NCBI RefSeq assembly: GCF_964019385.1
Contig: NC_088645.1
Location: forward strand, 4,788,904 to 4,852,903
Origin: Sycon ciliatum
Taxonomy: Eukaryota > Porifera > Calcarea > Leucosolenida > Sycettidae
Length of the DNA: 64,000 nucleotides
Reading direction: 5' to 3'
Below the pieces are notes generated by a model. It had not been told where the DNA came from and did not search any database. It was given only the letters and a program-made list of their open reading frames with translations. This document shows positions 47,021 to 57,720 of this stretch, one piece after another (the stretch's first letter is position 1; every line of letters begins with the position of its first letter). The position numbers and the translations under genes were made by a program.

Positions 47021-47450
47021 GAACACCATGTACCACTGAGTGTTCTATAGAAACTCTGAATATTCCCGGAGCAAATGTCTCAATGATTAGGACACCGAGA
47101 CCACTATTACTTGTTCTCTTCACCGTCTTTCAAACATTCGATTATGACCATGGCACGGGCATGATTGCTGTAGTTCTGTCATCAAGCAGATTCAAAAATG
47201 TTTGGCCTCAACGCACGACTCCACGATCGTACGAGTAGACAGGTACATGTACAGAGCGCTGGCTAGTCTAGCCTACTACCGGTACTACTACTACTAGTAC
47301 TACTACATACCTAGTCTACACAGATTATTATGACAGCATCGCGTGCACCCGAGCGCCGAGTTGTATGCCAGACTATTATGATTGCCAGTACGGTGGCGCA
47401 TGGCGATGTGTCACCATGGTCACTGTCAAGCGGTCACACCATGAAGAGCC
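47021..47450. other. Spacer without recognised genes
   Basis: No gene recognised. Contains a short CTACTACTAG-type microsatellite (about 47270-47310). Confidence 0.5.
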
Positions 47451-47451
47451 A

Positions 47452-48110
47452 GAGGGGACGGCTCGATACCGGGACGCTTTGACAGCCAAATAATTTGTGT
47501 AAGACCCAAACCGACCATCACTCATCAGCGTTGATTTTTCACTGGAAATATTATATAATATGTTTGTGGAAGGAAACTGGCATGTTGAAGTAACTCTGGG
47601 GCCAGAACTGAGCCACTCCTTTGTGTTGACCCATTGCCTCCAAGTTGCCCAATTTTTCGCTTCAAAAAAGTTCAAATCAGAGGTGGCTCCAAACCGGACA
47701 CGTTTTAGAGTGCACGTCAAATTCACTCTGGGTCTGAAATTAGGTAATTGCTATCGCTCCACGACGGCCAGTACAGAGTAACAATAAGCCTTGTGGGTGC
47801 TTCCATTAGTTTTGATTGGTATGCGGTGCTTTATTGGCGAGAGGCGAGCCGCTGTTTACCTGCGACAAGAAAATGATTTTTCGAAAGTCGTAAAACTCAA
47901 GTCGCAGTGCGAAGCAACACGTCAAAAACTCACCTGCTTGATATGGCGCTTCTGGTCATCGCAGAGCCATGAAATTTTGGCTCGGAGTATAACACATCGT
48001 AGTCTCACTGTGACATAATTATGTTTTCGAATCAAAATACCAAGAGAGAAAGTGAATATTGAGTCCGTTCCGGTTTGCAACCTGTGTCCTATTTGAAACC
48101 GTCCCCTCTA
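47452..48110. mobile_element. Candidate TIR element (weak)
   Basis: AGAGGGGACGG at 47452-47462 and its exact inverse near 48100-48110 enclose about 660 bp. No clear target duplication and no coding region were found; the inner similarity is poor. Confidence 0.35.
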
Positions 48111-48581
48111 CCATGCACTCACATCAACTAAAACGTAGTTTACGGTCGCTTTCGATTACACGCATTTCGGCATTTCTAGAATTAGTTATTGTCGATTACA
48201 CAAAAAGTGACAAATTCCGTCGTTAGATTTTATCCATTCCGTCGAATCCATCAATTCTGAAGAGAATTATAGAAGGCGGAATTTCTGTAATTCTGGCGCC
48301 AGAACTGTACTGTCGGTGTGTTACCACTGGTTACCGGTTTTGTCATGACTCAAGCGCGCGAAGAGCCTCCCTGGCCGGCGTGTGCGTGATGCTAGTCCTC
48401 GTGCGCGCGATCGATCGCGAGGGTGTACGTGATCTCTTTTTGCGATTCATCAATTATTTCGTTTTTGACATGACATGAATAAAATGCGTTGTGAATTCCA
48501 GTCGTTCGTTTACAAGGCCGGAATACGCTCATTCTGGTCATTCCAGAATTTAAAAAACAGTTGCAGAATTGTGTAAACGTG

Positions 48582-49371
48582 TGTGATAACTAGCTCGGAC
48601 AGCGTTCCGGTTAGCCTCGTCTGGCTGGATCGCTAACCTCGGAACGTTTCGTGACCAGTGTAGCCACGGCTGGTACGGAACGCAACTTCACCCAATCCTA
48701 ATCCCAACACACACACACCAACTGATCTCGTCAGAGCAGAGAATATGTTTCTGTTTGGAAGAAGAGCACCGAAAGAACCTCTCGCTAAAAGCAGCAGCAT
48801 GCCATGATATAACACATCGTAGAAAACAGCAAGCAGCGGCAGTAGCGATAGTACTTGCTAAACATGCAGCTGAACTGCAACTTTGTCCGCTGCGCGGAAC
48901 GGCGATCGGACACGCACACGCACACACGCACACGCACAGGTCTGCGTGATCTAGAAGCGGCTGTCATCATAAGATACGCAAAGTGTGAAAGGGTATTAGA
49001 ACGGGGCAAGCCTAGACCCGGCGTCTGGACCGCAACATGTACTTGATTAAAAGCATAGCCAGTCAATGGTCAAGCAGGTGCAATCACGCACATCCACACC
49101 TAGCTTACTACTACTATAAAGCGAATTCATAACTACAGGTATTGCACTTTCTACTGCAAATGCACAGTCGTGCGCTTCATCTATTGACAGCAGCCAAACC
49201 TATCATTTTACAGTCTCACTGGGTAGGTGACCTCGCCGGCACACACCGTATATTATATTGTATAATAACTGTTCCAACTACGGTCCGGAAGACACAGTGT
49301 GTCCACGTTCTACGCACAGTAGCTATCAGCAGTAGTTAAAAGTTACAAGCCCTCACTCTCGGGCTATGACA
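48582..49371 (-). repeat. 3' LTR of Gypsy element
   Basis: On the minus strand begins TGTCATAGCCCGAG and ends GTTATCACA. Nearly identical to 55480-56279, except at 48590-48655. Confidence 0.94.
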
Positions 49372-49424
49372 TCTCCCCGCGCCTTCGAAAAGACTGCCAC
49401 GTCCTCGTGGCGACAACATTCGGC

Positions 49425-52400
49425 TTACCGTCGTCTTCTCAACTGGGTTTGCATTCCAAAGTACTGCGGTGGCCGGACGGTCCTCCCAGCTCGAGTCTGA
49501 ACCGCAATCTGGGCTGGTTGTGGCGGTGGCTGGTTGACTGGTAGCGGGATCTGCACAACTGGTTGGCCGCCAACACCGTCCACGCCGCCATACGTCTCAT
49601 GCTGGGCATCCTCATCAGAATCCCAATACAACAAGTCTGTAGGGTCCGGCACATACACATCAGCCGGGGGCGTTTCGACAGACTCAGCATCTTCAGGTTC
49701 CTCCACCTCACTCACAGCGTGAAGATGGTTAGGCCTTACTCTACATCGTTTTAGCCTGTTCACGTGCACAATCTGCACCTTGACATTGGCCGCTCGTGTA
49801 TCTCTCACCCGATACACTACGTCTGACAGCTTCGTTACTATTTCAAACGGCCCTTGCCAGAGCTTGGAGAACTTCGGAGTAGTCCCCACCGGAACTGCTG
49901 GTACCAACAACCATACCAGATCTCCTTCTGCGAATGAAACGGGTACTGCTCCCGAATCATACAAGTGAGCTTGATGCTTGTGCACGGTTTCCAACTTCTT
50001 CCGCACAACTGCATGCACATGCGCTAGCCTTTGTCTCAAATCTCTGACGTAGCTAGGCTCGCATAAGCTGACCATCTCATCAGGTGGTAAGCCATAAGCG
50101 ACATCCTGTGGCAGACACATCTGTCTACCGAACAGTAGATACGCAGGCGTGTAACCCGTACTCGCCTGAGGCGTGGCTCTGTAAGCCATCAAAACCGCCG
50201 GCAAATGCACATCCCAATCTCGCTGATGCACATCGACATAGTGAGAAATCATCTTCTCCAATGTCTGATTAAAACGCTCTACCAACCCATTTCCAGCAGG
50301 GTGATAAGCCGTCGTCCTGGTCTTTTTAATACCAAGCATTGAACAGACATCTCTGAACAATCTGGAGTCAAAGTTTTTGCCCTGGTCAGTGTGCACACTC
50401 TCCGGTGCTCCAAACCTTGCAACAAACTCACTCACAAACTTTGAAGCTATCGTGGATGCATCCATCCTTTTCAGCGGATACGCTTCAACCCATTTGGTAA
50501 AATAGTCAACAATTACCAAAATGTGCTTGTTGCCAGCATCTGTCTCTGGCAATCCGGGAATCAAATCCATTCCAACTCTCTCGAATGGATATCCCGACCA
50601 AGTGACCTCTAGTGGTGCGCCACTTCCACGTCCCACAGGTCTCGATCGTCGACTGCACGACGCACAACTACCAATCCAGTCTTCCACATCTCTCTTCATG
50701 CCATACCAGAAGAGCTTGGACTGAATCTGGTGATACGTTCTAGTCACACCTAAGTGACCTAGATGATCATGGTACTCACTCAGCACCTGACCGCGCAACG
50801 CAACTGGCACCAAAATTTGAAACTTTGTGCCCTCTCCTGCGTTCTCACTGTGCAAAACGCGACATATCACGTCCTCTCGCACCACAAGACATTTTCGTCC
50901 TCGGAAATAATGCCTCAGAGCCGGACTAACACCAGTCAAGTCAGGCGAAGATGACCCGGAGCTGAGCCACTCACTCAGCCGTGTCAATTCATGATCACGT
51001 TGCTGAGCATCAGCCCAATCAGCTGATGTCCAGTTTCGTCGCCGCACAAAGGGCGTAGGAAGGTCACTCTGGACCGACTCAGCATTCGCCACTGAGCTCC
51101 TTTCGTCTGATACCACAGCGATCACCTCATCAGGGACTGTGGTGCCACACCTCTGATCCTGCACTTGTCGAGACAAGCCATCAGCATTGGCATGGACTTT
51201 ACCTTTCCGATAACGCACCTCGTAATCGAAATCACTCAGAAACTCAAGCCACCGCGCCACGATCGCACTTGGTTCTTTGAAACGGTTCAGGTATTTTAGT
51301 GCTTGATGGTCTGTGCGCACGACAAACCTTCGACCCAGCAAATAGCATCTGAAATGCCTAAATGCCCACACTAGTCCGAGGAGTTCACTCTTCGTCGAGC
51401 CATAATTCCTCTCTGCAGAGTTCAACCCTCTGCTTGCATACGCAATAGGTCGCTCCCGACCATCTGCGTCGGTCTGGGACAACACAGCTCCCAAACCACG
51501 ACCACTTGCGTCCACATCGACTACAAATGGGGGCGCATCGGTCTCAAACCTCGGATACGCCAACGTGGGTGCTGAAGACATCTTCTGTTTCAGCAATTGG
51601 AATGCGATCTCACACTCGCCATCCCATGAAAACCTCTGGTTTTGCCTCGTCAGCTTCACCAGCGGCCGAGAAATGGATGCAAAATCCTTCACAAACCGTC
51701 GATAGTAGCCACAGAAACCCATAAAAGAACGCACCTCTGCTACGTTCTTTGGGCACCGCCACTCTGACACGGTCTCAATCTTGTCCGGATCGGTGCGCAC
51801 ACCATCCTTCGTGACAACATGACCCAAGAAATTGACTTCTGTCCTCAACAGATGACATTTCGAGGGTTTCAACCGAAGACCAGCCTCCAGTAGTCTTTGG
51901 AACACTGCTTCCAGTCGTTCCAAGTGTTCGTCAAACGTCTTTGAGAACACGATAATATCATCGAGGTATACCAGGCACATCTGCCACTGCAAACCTCGCA
52001 AAACGGCACTCATCAGCCGTTGAAATGAGCTCGGGCCATTGCACACACCAAATGGCATCACATTGAACTCATAGTGCCCATCAGGCGTGGAAAATGCCGT
52101 CTTGGCCTTGTCTGCCTCGTCCATTGGCATCTGATGATACCCAGAGCACAGATCAAGCGTCGAGAAGTACATCGCACCGCCCAACGCGTCCAACGTATCA
52201 TCAATACGCGGGAGTGGGTATGGATCTTTCACGGTTATCGCATTGACTCTCCGATAATCAACACAGAACCTCGTCGATCCGTCCTTCTTCCGCACCAACA
52301 CAACTGGTGAAGACCATGGACTGACCGATTCTTCGATCACACCCTGTTCAAGCATGTCGTCAACCAACTTCCGACATGTTTCTCGCGAGCTCCAAGGCAA

Positions 52401-53660
52401 TCTCCTTGCGGGCTCATAGACTGGACCATCACAGCTAGTCCTAATCTCGTGTTTCAACACGTCTGTCCGACCCAGCTCGGACATGTTCATAGCGAATACA
52501 CATCTGTACTGCTCGACCAAGGTTCTGAGCCTAGCCAACTGCTCGGCCTCAACCACAGGCTGCTCGCTGTTGCCTGTATCAGGTGGGGAGCATGCCTCCC
52601 GGTTACCCTCCTGAGAGCAACAGCCATCAGGCATCGTACCACGACCACGCTGGTCAACGTCGGCCTCGTGTACTGCCTCATCATCCCTCATCGCACAATG
52701 GTGTGACCGACCATCGTCATCACCACCACCGGTTTCAAGCAGCCTCTTCCCGCCTGGAGAGCGCTTCCCTGCGCCGGGACCACCATCGGGGTTCCCCACT
52801 CGCAGTACAGACCACAAATCCTGGTTAGCCCCGTAGCTACACCAGTCATTCGCCTCGTCCAACTCTTCACTACCGTCCACCACAGTTGCAACTGCACACA
52901 GCTTGCCAATCTGGGCTCTCTTGGGCAGAGTGATTTGTTCCGCCGTGCAATTCATCAATCGCACGGGAACACGATTCTCTTGTGGCCGCACAACACACTT
53001 TGCCACCAAGAGACCAGGGTCGCTCGCAGTCCCACAATCTGGTTCCGTGAGCCCCAACTCTGGCATCCCATCGAATGCAAGAGTGTCCACCACAGCCGCC
53101 ACGGTCATCTCGTGGTGTGGTGGGAGAACAATCTTCTCCTGCAAGCGGAGCGGAGCCTCATCTGCACCACTCCCTCGCCTTTCTTCGACCTTGAAACATA
53201 GCTTGCCATTCGTAGAGGTTATGTTACAGGGAATGCTGGACAGCACATCACGTCCCAGCACACATGGAAATCGTAGCCCATCGACTACCCGCATTTCCGG
53301 CGAACAAACACATCCTTGAACGCCAAGGTGAACAACCACTTTTCCATTCACCACCAGAGGCTTACCATCTGCCCCACAAAACTTCAACCCAGGCGCATCC
53401 GCCGTGAGTCGATCCGGATCGTAGCCCAGCTTCCTGGCTAGATCCGCAGATACTAAGCTTACAGCCGCTCCAGTATCTACCAGCATCTCCACTGACAACC
53501 CATCGATTGTCCCCGTGGTCAACATCCCCGTTCCAGAGTCGCATCCGACCATAGGAATGGATTGTTCGACAGCACGCTCATCAGGTGCTGTCGGATTACA
53601 CTCTCGACCCAAAGAAATGGTCTGACCAGGCACGTGGGCCATCGCCCCAGTCACTGGCCG
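49425..53660 (-). CDS. pol: Gypsy Pol: protease, RT, RNase H, integrase
   Basis: An uninterrupted frame of about 1409 codons. Positions are counted from 53654. Aspartic protease: LVDTGAAVSLVS at about 60. RT: FCVDYRRVNAITVKDPYPLP, STLDLCSGYHQ and the catalytic VYLDDI (about 560). RNase H: VVDVDASGRGLGAVL (about 710). Integrase: zinc domain with HLGVTRTYHQ...CASCSRRS (about 965-1000), catalytic DDE with VGMDLIPG, HTDQGKNF and LVERFNQTL (about 1030-1126), then a chromatin-side tail. All catalytic residues are present. It has no good ATG near the start; it is made by -1 frameshifting from gag. The protein matures and integrates the element's cDNA. This is an ordinary retrotransposon; no envelope gene is seen. 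Confidence 0.95.
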   Translation of the reverse strand, partial: RPVTGAMAHVPGQTISLGRECNPTAPDERAVEQSIPMVGCDSGTGMLTTGTIDGLSVEMLVDTGAAVSLVSADLARKLGYDPDRLTADAPGLKFCGADGKPLVVNGKVVVHLGVQGCVCSPEMRVVDGLRFPCVLGRDVLSSIPCNITSTNGKLCFKVEERRGSGADEAPLRLQEKIVLPPHHEMTVAAVVDTLAFDGMPELGLTEPDCGTASDPGLLVAKCVVRPQENRVPVRLMNCTAEQITLPKRAQIGKLCAVATVVDGSEELDEANDWCSYGANQDLWSVLRVGNPDGGPGAGKRSPGGKRLLETGGGDDDGRSHHCAMRDDEAVHEADVDQRGRGTMPDGCCSQEGNREACSPPDTGNSEQPVVEAEQLARLRTLVEQYRCVFAMNMSELGRTDVLKHEIRTSCDGPVYEPARRLPWSSRETCRKLVDDMLEQGVIEESVSPWSSPVVLVRKKDGSTRFCVDYRRVNAITVKDPYPLPRIDDTLDALGGAMYFSTLDLCSGYHQMPMDEADKAKTAFSTPDGHYEFNVMPFGVCNGPSSFQRLMSAVLRGLQWQMCLVYLDDIIVFSKTFDEHLERLEAVFQRLLEAGLRLKPSKCHLLRTEVNFLGHVVTKDGVRTDPDKIETVSEWRCPKNVAEVRSFMGFCGYYRRFVKDFASISRPLVKLTRQNQRFSWDGECEIAFQLLKQKMSSAPTLAYPRFETDAPPFVVDVDASGRGLGAVLSQTDADGRERPIAYASRGLNSAERNYGSTKSELLGLVWAFRHFRCYLLGRRFVVRTDHQALKYLNRFKEPSAIVARWLEFLSDFDYEVRYRKGKVHANADGLSRQVQDQRCGTTVPDEVIAVVSDERSSVANAESVQSDLPTPFVRRRNWTSADWADAQQRDHELTRLSEWLSSGSSSPDLTGVSPALRHYFRGRKCLVVREDVICRVLHSENAGEGTKFQILVPVALRGQVLSEYHDHLGHLGVTRTYHQIQSKLFWYGMKRDVEDWIGSCASCSRRSRPVGRGSGAPLEVTWSGYPFERVGMDLIPGLPETDAGNKHILVIVDYFTKWVEAYPLKRMDASTIASKFVSEFVARFGAPESVHTDQGKNFDSRLFRDVCSMLGIKKTRTTAYHPAGNGLVERFNQTLEKMISHYVDVHQRDWDVHLPAVLMAYRATPQASTGYTPAYLLFGRQMCLPQDVAYGLPPDEMVSLCEPSYVRDLRQRLAHVHAVVRKKLETVHKHQAHLYDSGAVPVSFAEGDLVWLLVPAVPVGTTPKFSKLWQGPFEIVTKLSDVVYRVRDTRAANVKVQIVHVNRLKRCRVRPNHLHAVSEVEEPEDAESVETPPADVYVPDPTDLLYWDSDEDAQHETYGGVDGVGGQPVVQIPLPVNQPPPQPAQIAVQTRAGRTVRPPQYFGMQTQLRRRR

Positions 53661-54697
53661 TTTCCCAAAGGCCCTCTCCTCGAGCCATCGTATCCTCCGC
53701 GCCCCGTCTGCACTTCACGAGGACATTGGGCTGCCCTGTGGCCCGGTTCACCACAGTTCCAACAAGTGAACATCTTCACTCGTCGAGCGGGCTCCTGATC
53801 CCGAGTTCTTCCTCGGCCTCGCCCTCCTTGACCACTTGGAGCATCACGCCTCTCCAGTAGTTGGTCGAGCGTCCTCACCAGGCTGCTCAAAGTACGCTCG
53901 AGGACGTCCGTCTGTCCTCTCGCTGGAGCCTCAGCAACATCCACAGCGGCCGTCACCAACTGTGTTTGCGGGCTCTCTCCGTAGGGGCCCACCAGCCTCT
54001 GCGGAGCTTCGCTTGGCAAGTCAACACTTCGCCAAACCTTTTCCAGGTGCAGCGCCATCTCTAATGCCGCCTGCACCGTCGCCGGAGGATTCTCCTGCAG
54101 CCTCACTCTCAAAGCCACAGGAGATACCGCCTCGATGAACTGGTCCCTCACCAGCTCATCCTGTAACCCACCCGGCATATTGGGGTACGCCCGCACCACC
54201 AGCCGACGCAGATCATCCGCCAGATGCGCTAAATCCTCACCGGATTTACGCCTCCTCGTGCGGAATTGAGCCTTAAACTGCCGCTCATTAGCAGGTGGTG
54301 CGAACCTTCGCTCAAGGTCCGCACTCACATGCTGCCATACGGCCCGTCTTGCAGCCGGTATAGTAGCCAAAAAGCGTTGCGCCCCACCTCTGAGGCGTAC
54401 CGCTAAGTACTGCGCTTTCTGCGGGTCATTCCACCCGTTCACCTGCGCGCACTGATCGAAGTACTGGATATACGCCACCCAGTCTCCGGAACCATCGTAG
54501 GCCTCGGGCATCACCGCAGGCCTCCCGAACGCTGGAGCAGCTGGCGCTCCTCCAGCACCAGCTACCGCTCCCCCTGCTGCAGCCATCACTGCACCAGGGC
54601 CACCCACCGCAGCAGCACCACCAGCTACTAACGGTTGATGAACATTTGCAGCAGGCGCATTCACACCTCTGCCTTGTTGTTGCTGTTGCTGAGCCAT
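53651..54697 (-). CDS. gag: Gypsy Gag with CCHC knuckle
   Basis: 348 codons from the ATG at 54697, chosen because it is followed by a Gln run (MAQQQQQQ) and the frame upstream only offers a GTG. An Ala/Gly-rich N-terminus (residues 10-65) precedes a capsid domain (about 70-260: WVAYIQYFDQ, YLAVRLRGGAQRFL, RRFAPPANERQFK, DLRRLVVRAYP, DQFIEAV). The nucleocapsid has one zinc knuckle, CWNCGEPGHRAAQC (about 310-325). It stops at 53651, inside the start of the pol frame. Gag forms the particle that packages the RNA. Confidence 0.93.
   Translation of the reverse strand: MAQQQQQQGRGVNAPAANVHQPLVAGGAAAVGGPGAVMAAAGGAVAGAGGAPAAPAFGRPAVMPEAYDGSGDWVAYIQYFDQCAQVNGWNDPQKAQYLAVRLRGGAQRFLATIPAARRAVWQHVSADLERRFAPPANERQFKAQFRTRRRKSGEDLAHLADDLRRLVVRAYPNMPGGLQDELVRDQFIEAVSPVALRVRLQENPPATVQAALEMALHLEKVWRSVDLPSEAPQRLVGPYGESPQTQLVTAAVDVAEAPARGQTDVLERTLSSLVRTLDQLLERRDAPSGQGGRGRGRTRDQEPARRVKMFTCWNCGEPGHRAAQCPREVQTGRGGYDGSRRGPLGNGQ
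53660..53666 (-). promoter_or_regulatory. -1 ribosomal frameshift heptamer GGGAAAC
   Basis: In the gag frame the codons read TTG GGA AAC, giving the classic X XXY YYZ arrangement (G GGA AAC). It lies three codons before the gag stop. A one-base backward slip enters the pol frame, which is open from there to 49425. I did not fold the downstream RNA. Confidence 0.85.
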
Positions 54698-55479
54698 CGT
54701 CAACACAGCAAAAGAACGAGCAAAGTAGACAAAACAATAGGGCTAGCAGGACGACTGATCCGCGAAGAACTCAGTCTTCTTCACCTCAGCTCGCCTGGTA
54801 TACTCAGCCACGCCGCTGCCGTCCGATCACGGCACGCGCGCGCCTACGAGTGCACACCCCAATTGCACGTGGGCACAGCGTACTCAACCACTGTAACCCT
54901 AACCGCCGTGTGAACATGCCAAGCGACCACCGTCGCATCAAGTTTCCCGATCCCACGCCTGACTCGCGACATCTCGCGTAGCCTCGTGCGCCATCCGGAT
55001 TCCCGTTCATCACACATTTAGCCTAGCCGACCAGTGCAAGCCGCATCATGCATGCCTCTCAACATCATGCCATGACTCGCGCACAAGGCCGCCAATAGTT
55101 CACCCTAATCACTCCGGCTGGCATCCCAGCCTGAGGACTAGACCAAACAGACTAGAGAGATACGACACATCCATACCCCTCCTTACGAACTGTATGCCCA
55201 TCATGCAGCATGCAATTCTCATCACAAAAGGCAGCTCAGTCATCACTGCGCCATGCCAATCGAGCACAACAGAGAACAAACCTCTTTATTCCCTGGTGGA
55301 GGCCAGTTCCCGCACCCACAACACAACCAGTAGTGAGGCAGGATACATTGAACATCTTCAATATACTTAGACTGCGCTTGCACCGTCTACAAGCGCCTGG
55401 CCGAGATCTTCGCGCCTCTTCTAGGAATGGTGAACTTTGTTGCCTCGTTCTTGCCAGCCATCCTGGTCACAGCACCACT
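54698..55479 (-). other. Gypsy leader between 5' LTR and gag
   Basis: About 780 bp without a long frame. It begins (minus strand) AGTGGTGCTGTGACC next to the LTR. Confidence 0.7.
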
Positions 55480-56279
55480 TGTGATAACTCGCTCGGGGAG
55501 CGTGTTCCGGTTAGTCTCGCCCATGGCTGTGTCGTCTCTAACCCTCGGAACGTTTCGTGACCAGTGTAGCCACGGCTGGTACGGAACGCAACTTCACCCA
55601 ATCCTAATCCCAACACACACACACACCAACTGATCTCGTCAGAGCAGAGAATATGTTTCTGTTTGGAAGAAGAGCACCGAAAGAACCTCTCGCTAAAAGC
55701 AGCAGCATGCCATGATATAACACATCGTAGAAAACAGCAAGCAGCGGCAGTAGCGATAGTACTTGCTAAACATGCAGCTGAACTGCAACTTTGTCCGCTG
55801 CGCGGAACGGCGATCGGACACGCACACGCACACACGCACACGCACAGGTCTGCGTGATCTAGAAGCGGCTGTCATCATAAGATACGCAAAGTGTGAAAGG
55901 GTATTAGAACGGGGCAAGCCTAGACCCGGCGTCTGGACCGCAACATGTACTTGATTAAAAGCATAGCCAGTCAATGGTCAAGCAGGTGCAATCACGCACA
56001 TCCACACCTAGCTTACTACTACTATAAAGCGAATTCATAACTACAGGTATTGCACTTTCTACTGCAAATGCACAGTCGTGCGCTTCATCTATTGACAGCA
56101 GCCAAACCTATCATTTTACAGTCTCACTGGGTAGGTGACCTCGCCGGCACACACCGTATATTATATTGTATAATAACTGTTCCAACTACGGTCCGGAAGA
56201 CACAGTGTGTCCACGTTCTACGCACAGTAGCTATCAGCAGTAGTTAAAAGTTACAAGCCCTCACTCTCGGGCTATGACA
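55480..56279 (-). repeat. 5' LTR of Gypsy element
   Basis: The pair of 48582-49371. It is 10 bp longer, through differences at 55488-55560 and one extra CA pair near 55620. Confidence 0.94.
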
Positions 56280-56523
56280 CGTGTAATCGAAAGCGCCCAT
56301 TATGTACTTACTTGATCAGTTGGTCCCCATGGTAACACCGAAACATACATGATTGTACAAGCGAACACACAACACTACAAAAACACACAACAAACACACA
56401 CGCTACCAATGCAATGGTAACCATAGTAACTGTTCACAAGCAGCGGTGAGCGATTTCGCTTGTAAGTATTACCGGTAGTTGTACTACCGGTATACCTGGG
56501 TGTATATTGCAGTACTAGTAATA

Positions 56524-57619
56524 CCGTATTATCTCTAATATAAGCACGGTCCTTTATTTTTTCAATGTACCTCCGCCCCGTGCTATTAATGGAGACGTTC
56601 CGTTATTAATATATTGGAGACTGTTCCATTATATTTCAACCTCATTTCAGAGGCATGTTGCCATGCCAAATTCATGTCAGACACACATTTCAGGGTTTTT
56701 CGCCGGTACAGACAATGAATTTACACAGTGTGCTTATAATGGAGACTGAGCAGAGTATTTTTTGAATGCTGCCCCAAGGTGTTCTATTATTGGAGACATG
56801 CTATTATTGGAGACTGTGCTTATCTTAGGGGCCTATTATATGTGCAACTCCAGCCCGGGCTGGAGCAAGCGGGCCAGCCCGCCAAGGGTGTTTACATGTG
56901 CAAGGCCGGGCTGGTCGCCAGCCCGCAGTGAGTTTATATGCGCTGAGCACACGCCAGCCCGTTGTGAGTATGTACCAAATACACTACGACTGTAGTGTGC
57001 TGCCCCGGGCTGAAACGCAGGGCTGCAAGCCATACTCAGGTTATAAACCTAAAAACTTTTTTTCTCATACAATGTATTCTTCTGCTGATTTCTTTTCGCG
57101 CTGTGGCACATGTTTGGTGTGTTGTATCACCTCGTTTCTTTTCCCTGTTTTTCACATTTTTAGCTGTCCATATCAAAGTAATTTGCAAGTAGTTCCCCTT
57201 CCACTTTAATGTAAATCATGCATGTCGACAAATAAACAGTGCTCACTGTACGTCCTTCTTGTTGCTGTACAAAAAGCTTCATAGATTTTCAAGACAATAT
57301 CGGGAATCCTCTTTATAGCTACCCTCAAAAGGTAAAAGTACCTATTTTGTAGTATGAACGCAGTGTAGACACCATAATAATACAACTCTGGCCCGGGCTG
57401 GTCTGTTTATATGTGCTTTTTCTGGCCCGCCTAGCCGGGATCCCGGGTGCCTCGAGGCGGGATCCCGCCTCGCCGGGCCAGCCCGCTTGCCATGTAAACG
57501 CACCACAGGTTTTGTGTGGATTTGTGTACCACCCCGAGATCCCGTTGCAGGCGGGCTGGCCCGCCTGTCGACCAGCCCGGGCTGGAGCTGCACATATAAT
57601 CACCCCCTAAGAGATAATA
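56524..57619. mobile_element. TIR element interrupted by another TIR element
   Basis: The left end CGTATTATCTCTAATATAAG (from about 56526) matches, inverted, the right side after removal of the inner element (GATAAGCAC...; GAGATAATACG at 57610-57620). The segment repeats the phrase TATTAATGGAGAC or TATTATTGGAGAC several times (about 56583-56815). No coding region; the target duplication is not clear. Confidence 0.6.
56826..57609. mobile_element. Nested TIR element with GCCAGCCCG subterminal repeats
   Basis: 780 bp (56828-57607). The ends GGGGCCTATTATATGTGCAA and, inverted, GGGGGTGATTATATGTGCAG continue into a common CTCCAGCCCGGGCTGG. TA flanks both sides (56826-56827 and 57608-57609). Several GCCAGCCCG or AGCCCGGGCT words cluster near both ends (56850-57010 and 57385-57590), as expected of transposase binding sites. 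No transposase is encoded. The superfamily is open (TA or degenerate TWA duplication). Confidence 0.78.
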
Positions 57620-57663
57620 CGCTAGTACTACACTAGTACAAAGAACAGTTGATGGAACTGGAT

Positions 57664-57720
57664 CCACTGCCCGTCGTCAAGTGACGACGGGCAGGAACGG
57701 ATTCCACTGCCCGCCGTCAC
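57664..57720. repeat. Short GC-rich hairpin and duplicate
   Basis: CTGCCCGTCGTCA and its inverse (57668-57695) form a 13-bp stem with a 2-nt loop. A diverged half repeats at about 57706. Confidence 0.8.

Larger units (their letters stand above)
48578..56283 (-). mobile_element. Apparently complete Ty3/Gypsy LTR retrotransposon
   Basis: The element, 48582-56279 (7.7 kb, minus strand), has LTRs of 790 and 800 bp and the 4-bp target duplication CGTG (48578-48581 and 56280-56283). Gag and pol are uninterrupted and linked by a frameshift heptamer. A purine tract (GGCGCGGGGAGA on the minus strand) adjoins the 3' LTR at 49372-49383. Downstream of the 5' LTR, on the minus strand, follows TGGTGCTGTGACC as candidate primer site. 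LTRs agree almost perfectly outside a short terminal patch, so the insertion is recent. Confidence 0.95.
48140..56302. mobile_element. PIF/Harbinger-like MITE split by a Gypsy element
   Basis: The outer ends are CGGTCGCTTTCGATTACACG at 48143 and, inverted, TGGGCGCTTTCGATTACACG ending at 56299. They are flanked by TTA (48140-48142 and 56300-56302), a TWA-type duplication. Without the nested Gypsy element and one copy of its target duplication, the MITE is 455 bp. The Gypsy element lies 16 bp inside the right end. No transposase. Confidence 0.82.

Noticed and set aside
46761-47123. Repeat protein with CAQARFQCGNP units
   Set aside because: The 33-bp minisatellite keeps three minus-strand frames open; no signal peptide, start context or homology.
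49142-49339. Identical small frames in 49142-49339 and 56050-56247
   Set aside because: They are the two LTRs of the Gypsy element, not a duplicated gene.
52074-53319. Plus-strand frames of 70-140 codons over pol
   Set aside because: Antisense shadows of the intact Gypsy pol frame.
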